A stretch of DNA of 39,753 nt from JALVIU01 sp964462295. GTDB taxonomy: Bacteria; Atribacterota; JALVIU01. The notes beneath the pieces are model-generated. The model was not told the origin of the DNA and searched no databases. It saw only the letters and a program-made list of their open reading frames with translations. Location of the stretch: positions 1 to 39,753 of the forward strand of contig CAYWXH010000010.1 of assembly GCA_964462295.1 (NCBI GenBank). The letters run 5' to 3'. This document shows positions 1 to 7,979 of this stretch, one piece after another (the first letter of the stretch is position 1; each line of letters starts with the position of its first letter). The translations under genes were made by a program, and so were the position numbers.

Positions 1-468
1 CTTATGATTCATGGTTTAAGGCCAGGGAATACATTATTTACTAAAAATATAGATATAACTTATCCATTTCTTATAGGATTTTTAATCGCTCATTTTATTA
101 TGCTTATAGTAGGACTTTCTGCAGCAAAATATTTTGCACGTATCGCAACATTTCCCATAAGCGCTCTTGTACCTATAATCCTTTCGCTAAGCATTATAGG
201 TTCTTACGCTATACGAAACAATTACTTTGATGTAATTATTATGTTTGGGTTTGGTATTTTAGGATTTATCTTAAAAACTGCCAAAATACCCCTTGCACCT
301 ATGGTATTAGGAATAATACTTGGACCAATGGCAGAGACTCAATTAAGAAGGGCACTTATGATAAATGGGGGAAACCCCCTACTCTTATTAAAAAGCCCCA
401 TAAATATAGTAGTTCTTTTCCTTATTATCCTATCATTAGTATGGCCCTTTGTAAGAAAAAACAATTAA
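1..468 (+). CDS. tctA: TctA-type tripartite transporter large permease, C-terminal part
   Basis: This is the C-terminal part of a large membrane subunit of the tripartite tricarboxylate transporter type, which takes up carboxylates with a periplasmic binding protein and a small TctB subunit. The frame is open to the left edge, so about two thirds of the protein lies outside the window. What can be seen is an HGLRPGN-like segment near residue 3, typical of TctA proteins, followed by four or five hydrophobic helices. The conserved tail segment runs LGIILGPMAETQLRRAL. It ends in TAA at 466-468, only 6 bases from the stop of the convergent uroporphyrinogen-decarboxylase-like gene, and no hairpin lies between them. 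The substrate cannot be told from this fragment. The family assignment is fairly safe. Confidence 0.8.
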   Translation, partial: LMIHGLRPGNTLFTKNIDITYPFLIGFLIAHFIMLIVGLSAAKYFARIATFPISALVPIILSLSIIGSYAIRNNYFDVIIMFGFGILGFILKTAKIPLAPMVLGIILGPMAETQLRRALMINGGNPLLLLKSPINIVVLFLIILSLVWPFVRKNN

Positions 469-474
469 CAATCT

Positions 475-1476
475 CTACATTCTCAAAATCTCATCTGTAG
501 TATAGTTACGAAGGAACTCTTTTACAAATAAAAGGTTTTTTTCAGGGGCTGCAGGAGGGATAGTACATCCAGGGCCGATTATTACCCCCTTACCCTCTGC
601 CTCTTTTACAGCCTTAACAATTTCGGCCTTTATATCATCTTTACTCCCTCTCCAAAGGGTTTCTCTATTTATTCCACAGAGAGCAATAGTGCCATATTTT
701 TGCTTTGCCTCTCTAATTGAAGGTTTCGTAAGATTCACATGCCAGCTTAATGCATTATGAGGATAATCAGTGAAGTGTTCAAACATTATATTTTCACCAT
801 GAATATGTATGACTATAAACTTTATCTTATCTTTTACTTTATCAAGAAGCTCCCTATCATACTTGACACCAAACCTTTCATGTAGCTTTTTATCAATGAA
901 GTCATAAGTAGCAACTTGTGTGGCAAAAAATATTCCGTCAACTCCTTGATTGGAAAGAGCTTCAATATATTCAGATGTCTCATCAACAATAATAGATAAG
1001 ACATCATCTATTATTTTGGGAATTTCCAAAAGATCCTTTACTATCTCATCTCCTCTGAGCTTTTTTAAAGTAGTAAGAGGAGAAAATATGGTCTCCATCA
1101 TTGGGAATACCCCGTCCAATTCCTTCTGGATATAGTCTATACACAAAATTCTATCTCGATAGGCCCCCTTATCAATAGGAAGTTTTGTAATCTTTTTCCA
1201 ATCCTCTTGAGAAAGAATAGCAGGGGTTTTTATCTTTGCAACTGGAATCCTATTTTTATCTACATCTATAACTGCCCCCCTATCTCTTACAGTATATGCA
1301 CCTGAAGGATTAAGTTTTAGTATATCTACATCATATTTAAGGGCAAATTCAACCTCTTTTTCAGCCAAAGCTATAGGATCATCATCATATTCCAAATGAT
1401 GCATCCATAAACTAAAAGGTATATATTTAAGCCTTTCATTCCTAAAAGACGAGAAAATCTTTTTTATCTTTTCCAT
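475..1476 (-). CDS. uroporphyrinogen decarboxylase (URO-D)/MtaA-family protein
   Basis: The 333-aa product belongs to the URO-D superfamily, in the branch of MtaA/CmuA-like corrinoid or coenzyme methyltransferases rather than heme-pathway HemE. Candidate zinc ligands are the His of HIHGEN, the Cys of ALCGINRETL and the Cys of GPGCTIPPAAPEKNL; the last motif, a Cys followed by a P-x-x-P-E-N-type tail, is characteristic of MtaA-like proteins. The start at 1476 is chosen because an A7G7 tract, the only SD-like sequence, lies just upstream. A TTGACA-17-TACTAT promoter is found about 30 bases further up. It is monocistronic and transcribed away from the MFS gene. No corrinoid protein or methyltransferase partner is visible nearby, so the substrate is unknown. 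The family call is good; the reaction is inferred. Confidence 0.75.
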   Translation of the reverse strand: MEKIKKIFSSFRNERLKYIPFSLWMHHLEYDDDPIALAEKEVEFALKYDVDILKLNPSGAYTVRDRGAVIDVDKNRIPVAKIKTPAILSQEDWKKITKLPIDKGAYRDRILCIDYIQKELDGVFPMMETIFSPLTTLKKLRGDEIVKDLLEIPKIIDDVLSIIVDETSEYIEALSNQGVDGIFFATQVATYDFIDKKLHERFGVKYDRELLDKVKDKIKFIVIHIHGENIMFEHFTDYPHNALSWHVNLTKPSIREAKQKYGTIALCGINRETLWRGSKDDIKAEIVKAVKEAEGKGVIIGPGCTIPPAAPEKNLLFVKEFLRNYTTDEILRM

Positions 1477-1478
1477 AA

Positions 1479-1492
1479 CCCCCCCTTTTTTT
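1479..1492 (-). promoter_or_regulatory. homopolymeric A7G7 ribosome-binding tract
   Basis: On the minus strand seven A are followed by seven G, two bases before the ATG at 1476. It replaces the GGAGG site used by most other genes here. Tracts of this length are prone to slippage, which would change SD spacing. Confidence 0.5.
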
Positions 1493-1506
1493 CTTGTATA
1501 TTTAAA

Positions 1507-1535
1507 ATAGTAACGGATAGAAAACATATTGTCAA
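1507..1535 (-). promoter_or_regulatory. sigma70-type promoter of the URO-D-like gene
   Basis: Minus-strand TTGACA (1530-1535), a 17-base spacer and TACTAT (1507-1512). The -35 is perfect and the -10 matches four of six positions. It lies 30 bases upstream of the ATG at 1476. Confidence 0.7.
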
Positions 1536-1630
1536 GGGAAAATTACTCCTTATAAATTTTAAAATTCGAGATAAATAATTATATAGTACCATCTTTTGTG
1601 ATAATAACAAAGATTGCAAGATAAATTCTG

Positions 1631-1659
1631 TTGACTTATTATAAAAAATCTGATATAGT
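1631..1659 (+). promoter_or_regulatory. extended -10 promoter of the MFS gene
   Basis: TTGACT (1631-1636), a 17-base spacer and TATAGT (1654-1659), with TG at 1651-1652 giving an extended -10. Transcription would start near 1666, just upstream of an AAAGGAGGTG site at 1671-1680. Confidence 0.75.
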
Positions 1660-1677
1660 AGCTTCCTGTAAAAGGAG

Positions 1678-2910
1678 GTGAGAAAGATCATAAAAAATTA
1701 TCTAAAAAGAAATTATATAGCATTCTTCTGGCATGGAATTTTTTTTGCGATAAGTGCTGCATTGGTAGATCTAAATACTGTACTTCCAGGTTTTATAATG
1801 CATCTTTCAAATTCAAAAATTATATTGGGCCTTGCCACATCTATTCTAATGGGTGGTCCAATACTATTTCAACTTCTATTTATAAGAATAATCGACCCAC
1901 TTCCATATAAAAAATGGACCCTTCTTCTGGGAATATATCTTAGAGTACTTGCATTTTTCGGGATGTTTCTTACAAGCTTGTATCTACCTCTTACCTCCCC
2001 TACCCTTGCGATATACGTTTTATTTGTGCTTCTTCTTATATTTTCTATAAGTGGTGGGTTCGCAGGTATGTCTTACATGGATATAATTGGGAAAATTACG
2101 GAAAAAAAGGCAAGGGGAGAGTTTTTTGCAATAAAGCAATTTTTAAGTGCATTTGCATCTATCGGTGCAGGTTTAACAGTAAGAAAAATTTTAAATTTAA
2201 AAACTCTACCGTTTCCAAAAAATTATGCTCTGTTATTTCTTCTTGCAACATTTGCTTTATTTCTTGCCTCTTTAGGTTTTTGGCTTATAAAAGAACCAAA
2301 AACCCATAAAAAGAAAGAGGAAAGAGGATTTAAGGAATACATATCCCTAATAAAGAAAATTTTAAAAGAGGATAAAAACTTTTTAAGGTTTATTATCATT
2401 GAAAATATAGCAGGGCTTGGCATTATGATAATTCCATTTTATCTTGCCTTTGCAAAAGATATTATAAAAATAAAAGAAAGCGAAATAGGAACATACCTTA
2501 CCTTTCAAATACTTGGTGCCATACTTTCCAATCTTTTCTGGGGAAAAATATCTAAACATATAGGAAGCAAAAAAACTCTGGAACTCTGTATTCTAATAGG
2601 CTCATCTCTTCCTATTATATCTATCCTTATCCAAAGAACTATACCTCAATTCTTCTTTTTGGTATTTTTTGGAATAGGAATGATAATCTCAGGAAGACAA
2701 ATAAGTTTTAATACATATCTTTTGGATATTTCACCTGAGGATCATAGAGCCGTATATGTAGGAATAAATGGCTCTCTTGTAATATTTACTATGATACTTC
2801 CGTTAATAGGCGGAGGACTCATAGAAAATTTTGGTTATTATATCACCTTTTTATTGGTTTCTATGGGAATGTTTATAAATTATATACTTACATGGGGATT
2901 AAGTGAGTAG
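1678..2910 (+). CDS. major facilitator superfamily (MFS) transporter
   Basis: This is a 400-odd-residue membrane protein with about 12 hydrophobic helices and a basic cytoplasmic loop (KEPKTHKKKEERGFKEY) between the two halves, the usual MFS layout. The substrate is not recognisable. The start is a problem. GTG at 1678 is the first standard codon in frame but lies inside the SD sequence GGAGG (1674-1678). Nothing else standard follows until an ATG far inside the first helices. ATC at 1687 sits exactly 8 bases after GGAGG and may be the real start, or the base may be a sequence error. The gene has its own promoter and ends in a hairpin that contains its stop codon. It is divergent from the URO-D-like gene and convergent with pyrC. 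Confidence 0.8.
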   Translation: MRKIIKNYLKRNYIAFFWHGIFFAISAALVDLNTVLPGFIMHLSNSKIILGLATSILMGGPILFQLLFIRIIDPLPYKKWTLLLGIYLRVLAFFGMFLTSLYLPLTSPTLAIYVLFVLLLIFSISGGFAGMSYMDIIGKITEKKARGEFFAIKQFLSAFASIGAGLTVRKILNLKTLPFPKNYALLFLLATFALFLASLGFWLIKEPKTHKKKEERGFKEYISLIKKILKEDKNFLRFIIIENIAGLGIMIIPFYLAFAKDIIKIKESEIGTYLTFQILGAILSNLFWGKISKHIGSKKTLELCILIGSSLPIISILIQRTIPQFFFLVFFGIGMIISGRQISFNTYLLDISPEDHRAVYVGINGSLVIFTMILPLIGGGLIENFGYYITFLLVSMGMFINYILTWGLSE

Positions 2911-2940
2911 AGGAGAAACATCGGCCTCTACTCACTTAAT
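2898..2940. terminator. bidirectional terminator between the MFS gene and pyrC
   Basis: Perfect 16-bp inverted repeat (2898-2913 with 2925-2940) and an 11-base loop. The left arm covers the last codons and the TAG (2908-2910) of the MFS gene. The pyrC stop lies three bases beyond the right arm, so the structure serves both convergent genes. Confidence 0.8.
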
Positions 2941-2942
2941 CC

Positions 2943-4223
2943 TTAAAATGTTTTATATCTTATTTCTCCATTTACCAAAACAATCTCTACTTTTCCTTTT
3001 AATGTCCAACCTATAAATGGAGAATTTTTAGATCGAGACTTAAACTCTTCTTCTCTTACTATCCACTCTTTATTTGGATCAAATATCGTAACATCTCCGG
3101 GCTGGCCCTCTCTTATTACCCCATAAGGTAAATTAAGAATCTTTGCTGGTTTAAATGTAATCTTAGAGATAAGTTTTTCTAGTGTAAGATGACCTTTTTC
3201 CACTAAATTCTTCATACCTAAACCCAAGGCAGTCTCCAAGCCTATAAAACCTGATGGAGCAAGGGTCATTTCCAAGGTCCCATAATCATCATAATGTGGT
3301 GCATGATCAGTTGCAATTGCATCTATTGTGCCATCTTTTAAGCCTTCTATTATAGCATCTACATCCTCTTGAGTTCTAAGTGGTGGCTTTACTTTAGCAA
3401 ATCTTCCCAATTTCTTAACTTCTTCATCGTTGAGGGAAAAATGATGAGGGGTACAGTCTGCTGTAATCTTTACTCCATCTTTCTTTGCATTTCGTATAAG
3501 TTCCACAGCACCTTTTGTAGAAACATGGGTAATATGGATAGGGACACCAGTCTCTTTTGATAAGACAATATCACGTGCAATCATTGTCTCTTCAGAAGAA
3601 GGCGGAATAGCACGGAATCCAAGCTCTACTGACATATAACCCTCATTCATCACACCATCCCCGGAAAGATTCTCATCCTCTTCATGGAGGATAAAGGGTA
3701 ATCCAGTAACTTTGTTATATATAAGGGCATTTCTCATAACATTTGCATTCTGAATACCCCTTCCATCATCAGAGAATCCAACTACCCCTGCTTTATAAAG
3801 AGAATAAAATGGAGCAATCTCCTCACCTTTAAGTCCTTTTGTTATAGCTCCATAGGGGAAAATTCGTATTTTTGCAAATTTCTCTATTTTATTTTTAATA
3901 TAACCTACTATCTGAACATTATCAATCACTGGTTTAGTGTTAGCCATAACACATACTGAAGTATATCCACCAGAAAGTGCCGCCTCAGAAAGTGAAATTA
4001 CATCCTCACTTCTTGAATCACCAGGATCGCGAAGATGTGTATGCATATCAATAAATCCAGGTGATACCACTTTTGATGTTGCATCTATTACTTCTGTATC
4101 TATATCAGCTGATATAGAGGTGTCGATTTTAGCTACCCTTCCATTTTTAATTAGGATGTCATACTTTCCACTTTTTCCACCTGGATTTACAAGCTCACCA
4201 TTTTTAATTAATATCTTCTGCAT
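2943..4223 (-). CDS. pyrC: dihydroorotase
   Basis: Dihydroorotase interconverts N-carbamoyl-L-aspartate and dihydroorotate, the third step of de novo pyrimidine synthesis. The 426-aa length and motifs fit the class I bacterial type: the metal site DMHTHLRDPG near residue 60, HEED in mid-protein, HITHVST and the late ATDHAPH. In Aquifex this type forms a complex with aspartate carbamoyltransferase. Here the start overlaps the end of pyrB by 20 bases, with a GAGGTGA site inside pyrB, so translation is probably coupled. It is the last gene of the unit and ends at the 2898-2940 hairpin. The metal residues look intact. The assignment is firm; the physiological direction is discussed under findings. 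Confidence 0.95.
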   Translation of the reverse strand: MQKILIKNGELVNPGGKSGKYDILIKNGRVAKIDTSISADIDTEVIDATSKVVSPGFIDMHTHLRDPGDSRSEDVISLSEAALSGGYTSVCVMANTKPVIDNVQIVGYIKNKIEKFAKIRIFPYGAITKGLKGEEIAPFYSLYKAGVVGFSDDGRGIQNANVMRNALIYNKVTGLPFILHEEDENLSGDGVMNEGYMSVELGFRAIPPSSEETMIARDIVLSKETGVPIHITHVSTKGAVELIRNAKKDGVKITADCTPHHFSLNDEEVKKLGRFAKVKPPLRTQEDVDAIIEGLKDGTIDAIATDHAPHYDDYGTLEMTLAPSGFIGLETALGLGMKNLVEKGHLTLEKLISKITFKPAKILNLPYGVIREGQPGDVTIFDPNKEWIVREEEFKSRSKNSPFIGWTLKGKVEIVLVNGEIRYKTF

Positions 4224-5142
4224 CTATATCACCTCTCAAAAGAAGAGTAAGTAATGCCATTCTTACCGCCACGCCATTTGCCACCTGTTCTAGTATAACA
4301 GACCTTTTTCCATCTGCCACCACTCCATCAAATTCTATTCCTCTATTTATAGGACCTGGATGCATTACCAATACATCCTCTTTTGTTTTTTCCATTCTTT
4401 CTTCTGTAAGGCCGTAAAGTTTATGGTATTCAGAAAGGGATGGAAAAAGTCCACTTTTTTGTCTCTCAAGTTGAATTCTAAGCATCATAATTACATCCAT
4501 ATCAGGAATTATACCATCAAAGTCGTAAGAGACATCTACCCCCATTTCTTTAAATTTTTCAGGCACCAAAGTAGGAGGCCCAACCAATGTTACCTTTGCA
4601 CCTAATTTATTTAGTGCAAATATATTAGATCTTGCTACTCTACTATGAAGTATATCCCCTACAATAGCCACTTTTAATCCTTGGAAATTTCCCTTATGTT
4701 GCAACATTGTAAATGTATCCAAAAGGGCTTGTGTAGGGTGTTCATGTGCACCATCACCTGCATTTATAACACAGGCATCACTATTTTCGAATACAAACTT
4801 AGGGGTAAAGGGCTCGCTATTTCTTACAACAATGAGGTCAGGCCTCATTGCATTTAGAGACAAAATAGTATCTCTCAGTGTTTCACCTTTTGCTACACTA
4901 CTTCCTGTTTTTGAAAAATTAACTACATGTGCCCCCAATCTTTGAGCAGCTATTTCAAAAGAGATTCTCGTACGAGTGCTTGGCTCAAAGAAAAGATTAA
5001 GAACAGTATATCCTCTTAAAAAATCATAATTTTCAACAGGACGTTTTTGCATTCCTTTATAATACTTAGAAGCATATCTAAAAACTCTTTCAATATCACC
5101 TCTTTCAAGGTGTTCTATCCCAAAAATATATCTATCAATCAA
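4204..5142 (-). CDS. pyrB: aspartate carbamoyltransferase catalytic subunit
   Basis: The enzyme transfers the carbamoyl group of carbamoyl phosphate to aspartate. The carbamoyl-phosphate loop FEPSTRTRISFE, the HPTQALLD segment and MHPGPINRG are all present, and about 312 residues is normal for the catalytic chain. No regulatory pyrI lies beside it. The start is taken as TTG at 5142, because GGAGG lies seven bases before it. The ATG at 5160 is upstream of that SD site and abuts a strong hairpin, so it is unlikely to be used. Its end overlaps pyrC by 20 bases. No promoter fits between the hairpin and the start, so expression depends on read-through from the transporter genes upstream. Confidence 0.93.
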   Translation of the reverse strand: MIDRYIFGIEHLERGDIERVFRYASKYYKGMQKRPVENYDFLRGYTVLNLFFEPSTRTRISFEIAAQRLGAHVVNFSKTGSSVAKGETLRDTILSLNAMRPDLIVVRNSEPFTPKFVFENSDACVINAGDGAHEHPTQALLDTFTMLQHKGNFQGLKVAIVGDILHSRVARSNIFALNKLGAKVTLVGPPTLVPEKFKEMGVDVSYDFDGIIPDMDVIMMLRIQLERQKSGLFPSLSEYHKLYGLTEERMEKTKEDVLVMHPGPINRGIEFDGVVADGKRSVILEQVANGVAVRMALLTLLLRGDIDAEDIN

Positions 5143-5160
5143 CTTTTCACCTCCAGACAT

Positions 5161-5199
5161 AAATAAAGGCTACAAGGATTGCCCTTGTAGCCTTTATTT
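5161..5199 (-). terminator. hairpin between the binding-protein gene and pyrB
   Basis: Perfect 17-bp inverted repeat (5161-5177 with 5183-5199) with a 5-base loop, placed 9 bases after the binding-protein stop. The 3' end of the stem on the minus strand is U-rich (TTTATTT). It stands directly before the pyrB SD region and so may act as a partial terminator or attenuator for pyrBC. Confidence 0.8.
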
Positions 5200-5208
5200 G
5201 AAGAATTC

Positions 5209-6429
5209 TTACCTTTTATCCCAAGGTGGCATTGGATAGATAGCCTTTTTCCAACCCCTCATATTCCTTGGATATACCGGGACAGGATAATTGTTTTGTA
5301 CCTGTACAAGTGCACCTGAACCCTTTATGTTTCTTCCTGCCTTATCAAAGGCGATAGGACCGAAGAAGGTTTCTGTGTCAAGTTTGGAAAGTGTCTCTCT
5401 CACCTTTTCTGTCTCTATTGAACCTGCTTTTTCTATAGCAATCTGTAAAAGTACACCTGCATTTGATGCACCTGCAACATGATAATCAGGAACATATCCG
5501 TATTTTTCTTTTACAAGCTTAACATAGTTTTCAGTATTTCCAAATACAGGACACTTCCAGTCCATTTCAGGAATCCACCACTCAGGACCATAGATATATT
5601 CTGCATCTTGCTTAAGAGACTCTCTAAAATCTGGAAGTACAGCACCTACAGTAAATCCAAGAATCTTAGGACTTACTTTTAGCTCTTTTGCCTGTTTTGT
5701 AACTAATAGAGCATGTTGATAAAATCCTGCACTTATAAGGATATCAGGTTTTCTGGTCTTTATCTTGGAAAGCACGGGAGATAGATCTTTAGCATTAGCT
5801 GGATACTTGTCAAATGCCAATATTCTAAACCCTAACTTCTTTGCATATTTTACAGCCCCTTTTGCAGCAGCAAGTGGGAAGAAGGAGTTTGCAGATATAA
5901 CAGCTACAGATTTAGGTTTTGGATTTAGGTAATCTTCATTTTTTGCAAAATCCAAAAGTGGATACATATATTTATCTGCAAGAGGAAGCACTGCAAATAT
6001 ATACTTGTATCCCCTTGTAAAGATCTTATTTACATTTGCCATACTTGCGATCATAAGTACCTTATACTTTTCATTAATATTAGAAGTTGCATATGTAATA
6101 TTACTGGAATATGGTCCAAAGATAAAATTAACCTTGTCTTGGGTTATAAGCTTTTCTGTAAGCTTTGCAGAAGTCTGTGCATCTGATTTGTCATCATAAT
6201 ATTTAATTTCTACTTTATATACATCGTTTCCTACCTTGATTCCACCTTTTCCATTTACATAATCTTTCCAAAGATTGTAACCATCCATAATCATTTTGCC
6301 TTCGCGGGCAAACTTTCCTGTCATAGATACTGCAGCACCAATCTTTAGTACCTTTTCTCCTGCAAAGGAAATGCTAAACAATGAAACTACAAATAGTAAA
6401 GTTAAAAAGATAACCAAAAATTTTCTCAT
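5209..6429 (-). CDS. ABC transporter periplasmic binding protein, LivJ/HAAT type
   Basis: The 406-aa secreted solute-binding protein belongs to the branched-chain amino-acid (HAAT) family. It starts with a Sec signal peptide, a basic MRK followed by a hydrophobic stretch ending at ISFAGEK, and continues with the family opening LKIGAAVSMTGKFAREGK. There is no lipobox Cys. GGAGGG precedes the ATG. It follows the two permease and two ATPase genes after about 70 bases, which is unusual since binding-protein genes often come first. A hairpin follows it. The family covers branched-chain amino acids, amides and urea. With pyr genes on both sides, a pyrimidine-related or ureido ligand is conceivable, but nothing in the sequence proves a ligand. 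Confidence 0.88.
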   Translation of the reverse strand: MRKFLVIFLTLLFVVSLFSISFAGEKVLKIGAAVSMTGKFAREGKMIMDGYNLWKDYVNGKGGIKVGNDVYKVEIKYYDDKSDAQTSAKLTEKLITQDKVNFIFGPYSSNITYATSNINEKYKVLMIASMANVNKIFTRGYKYIFAVLPLADKYMYPLLDFAKNEDYLNPKPKSVAVISANSFFPLAAAKGAVKYAKKLGFRILAFDKYPANAKDLSPVLSKIKTRKPDILISAGFYQHALLVTKQAKELKVSPKILGFTVGAVLPDFRESLKQDAEYIYGPEWWIPEMDWKCPVFGNTENYVKLVKEKYGYVPDYHVAGASNAGVLLQIAIEKAGSIETEKVRETLSKLDTETFFGPIAFDKAGRNIKGSGALVQVQNNYPVPVYPRNMRGWKKAIYPMPPWDKR

Positions 6430-6499
6430 AAAAATCCCTCCTTTTTTTGTTTTAGTATAGGTATAAATCCAGGATAAATCTTTTTAAAATCACCTCCTT

Positions 6500-7228
6500 T
6501 TACATACCAAGATATGCCTTTTTTATATAATCATCCTCAAGCAACTCTTTTGCCGGCCCCCATTTTGTAATTTTACCTGTTTCTATAACATATCCAATAT
6601 CTGCTATACCCAATGCCACTTCTACATCTTGCTCCACCAAAAGTATTGTTGTATTTTTTTCTTTCCTAATGCGAGAAATTATATCAATAAGTTTATCAAC
6701 GATTACAGGGGCAAGTCCCAAAGAAAGTTCATCAATAAGTAACAATTTAGGATTTGCCATAAGGGCCCTACCTATGGCACACATCTGTTGCTCTCCCCCA
6801 GATAGGGTACCTGCAAGCTGTTTTCTTCTTTCCTTCAGCCTTTCAAATAGGGAATAAACAAAATCAAGATCTTCTGATGTATCTTCTTTGGGGTCACGCA
6901 CATATGCACCCATTTTGAGATTTTCTTCAACTGTCATACCATAGAAAAGTTGCCTACCCTCTGGTACCAAAGAAATTCCCATCTTTACCCTATCTTCTGA
7001 TTCAAGGTGAGTAATATCTTTTCCCATAAAAGATATTGAACCCCTCCACGGTTTTAATACACCAATAAGTGTTTTCATAAATGTAGTTTTTCCTACACCA
7101 TTAGCACCTACAAGGGCCACAAGACTACCCTGTCTCACCTCAATATTTATACCCCATAATACTTGGATACTCCCATAACCTGTCTCCAGATCATTAACTT
7201 CTAGTACAATACTATTATTTTGCGTCAT
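6500..7228 (-). CDS. livF: ABC transporter ATPase, LivF type
   Basis: This is one of the two cytoplasmic ATPases powering the LivHM permease. The 242-aa length is typical for LivF. Walker A is GANGVGKTT, the signature is LSGGEQQM and Walker B is LLLIDELSLGLAP, with the His/Gln-type switch close to VEQDVEVAL. The family ending ending KAYLGM is present. The start overlaps the end of livG by 14 bases, indicating coupled translation. The stop overlaps an AAAAGGAGGTG sequence with no usable start codon after it. The subunit identity is good; the name does not imply that leucine is the substrate. Confidence 0.9.
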   Translation of the reverse strand: MTQNNSIVLEVNDLETGYGSIQVLWGINIEVRQGSLVALVGANGVGKTTFMKTLIGVLKPWRGSISFMGKDITHLESEDRVKMGISLVPEGRQLFYGMTVEENLKMGAYVRDPKEDTSEDLDFVYSLFERLKERRKQLAGTLSGGEQQMCAIGRALMANPKLLLIDELSLGLAPVIVDKLIDIISRIRKEKNTTILLVEQDVEVALGIADIGYVIETGKITKWGPAKELLEDDYIKKAYLGM

Positions 7229-7979
7229 TTTTCACCCTCTTCTTTGCATATCTTTCTCCCAGATAGGCCTCTATAACTCGAGGATCATTAACTACCTTCT
7301 GAGGAGAATCATCAGCTATCTTTTTCCCATGGTGTAACACCATTATCCTATGAGAAATTTCCATAATAGCCTTCATAACATGTTCAATTACCAAAATAGT
7401 AATTTCCATTTCTCTATTTATCTTATGAATAAGGGTAATTACATCTTCTATCTCTTTAGGGTTAAGTCCTGCCATTACCTCATCTAACAAGAGCACCTCA
7501 GGATCCATAGCAAGAGCTCTTGTTAACTCTAACCGCTTTCTATCAGGGATGGTTATACCTTCTACCTCAAAATCTCTCTTGGAATATAGTCCCGTTAGTT
7601 TAAGTACTTCATCCACTTTTTTAATTGCATTCTGCATAGATATGCCTTTCTTTTGTTTTCCAAATAAAGCACCAACCAAAACGTTTTCTTTTACAGTCAT
7701 ACCTGGAAAAGGTTTTACTATTTGAAAGGTTCGAGCAATTCCAAGTTCTGCAATTTGATATGGTTTATAATGTGTAATATCTTTATTTTTATAGTATATC
7801 TTACCTTCACTTAATGGGTGCATACCATTTATAAGGTCCAAAAGGGTGGTTTTTCCTGCACCATTTGGCCCTATTAATCCAAGTATTTCACCTTTGTTTA
7901 CATAAAAATCAACACTATCTACGGCCTTTAGTGCACCGAAATATTTTGTAACTTTCCTACCTTCTAAAATCTTCTCCAT
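7215..7979 (-). CDS. livG: ABC transporter ATPase, LivG type
   Basis: This is the second ATPase of the HAAT-type importer. The 254-aa protein has Walker A GPNGAGKTT, a helical segment with the LivG-type TFQIVKPFPGMTV, Walker B VLLLDEVMAGLNP and a late switch His in VIEHVMKAI. The canonical LSGG signature is replaced by a segment reading GITIPDRKRLELTRAL. LivG proteins often have LSYGQQR there, so this is a variant Q/signature region worth noting. It overlaps livM by one base (TAATG) and livF by 14 bases. All four membrane and ATPase subunits appear intact. Confidence 0.88.
   Translation of the reverse strand: MEKILEGRKVTKYFGALKAVDSVDFYVNKGEILGLIGPNGAGKTTLLDLINGMHPLSEGKIYYKNKDITHYKPYQIAELGIARTFQIVKPFPGMTVKENVLVGALFGKQKKGISMQNAIKKVDEVLKLTGLYSKRDFEVEGITIPDRKRLELTRALAMDPEVLLLDEVMAGLNPKEIEDVITLIHKINREMEITILVIEHVMKAIMEISHRIMVLHHGKKIADDSPQKVVNDPRVIEAYLGERYAKKRVKNDAK

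Noticed and set aside
468..475. Terminator between tctA and the URO-D-like gene
   Set aside because: Only six bases separate the stops and no inverted repeat is visible.
1464..1691. 75-aa open frame on the minus strand upstream of the URO-D-like gene
   Set aside because: It covers both divergent promoters and has no SD or recognisable protein character.
4204..5160. ATG at 5160 as start of pyrB
   Set aside because: It lies upstream of the GGAGG site and touches the hairpin; TTG at 5142 has correct spacing.
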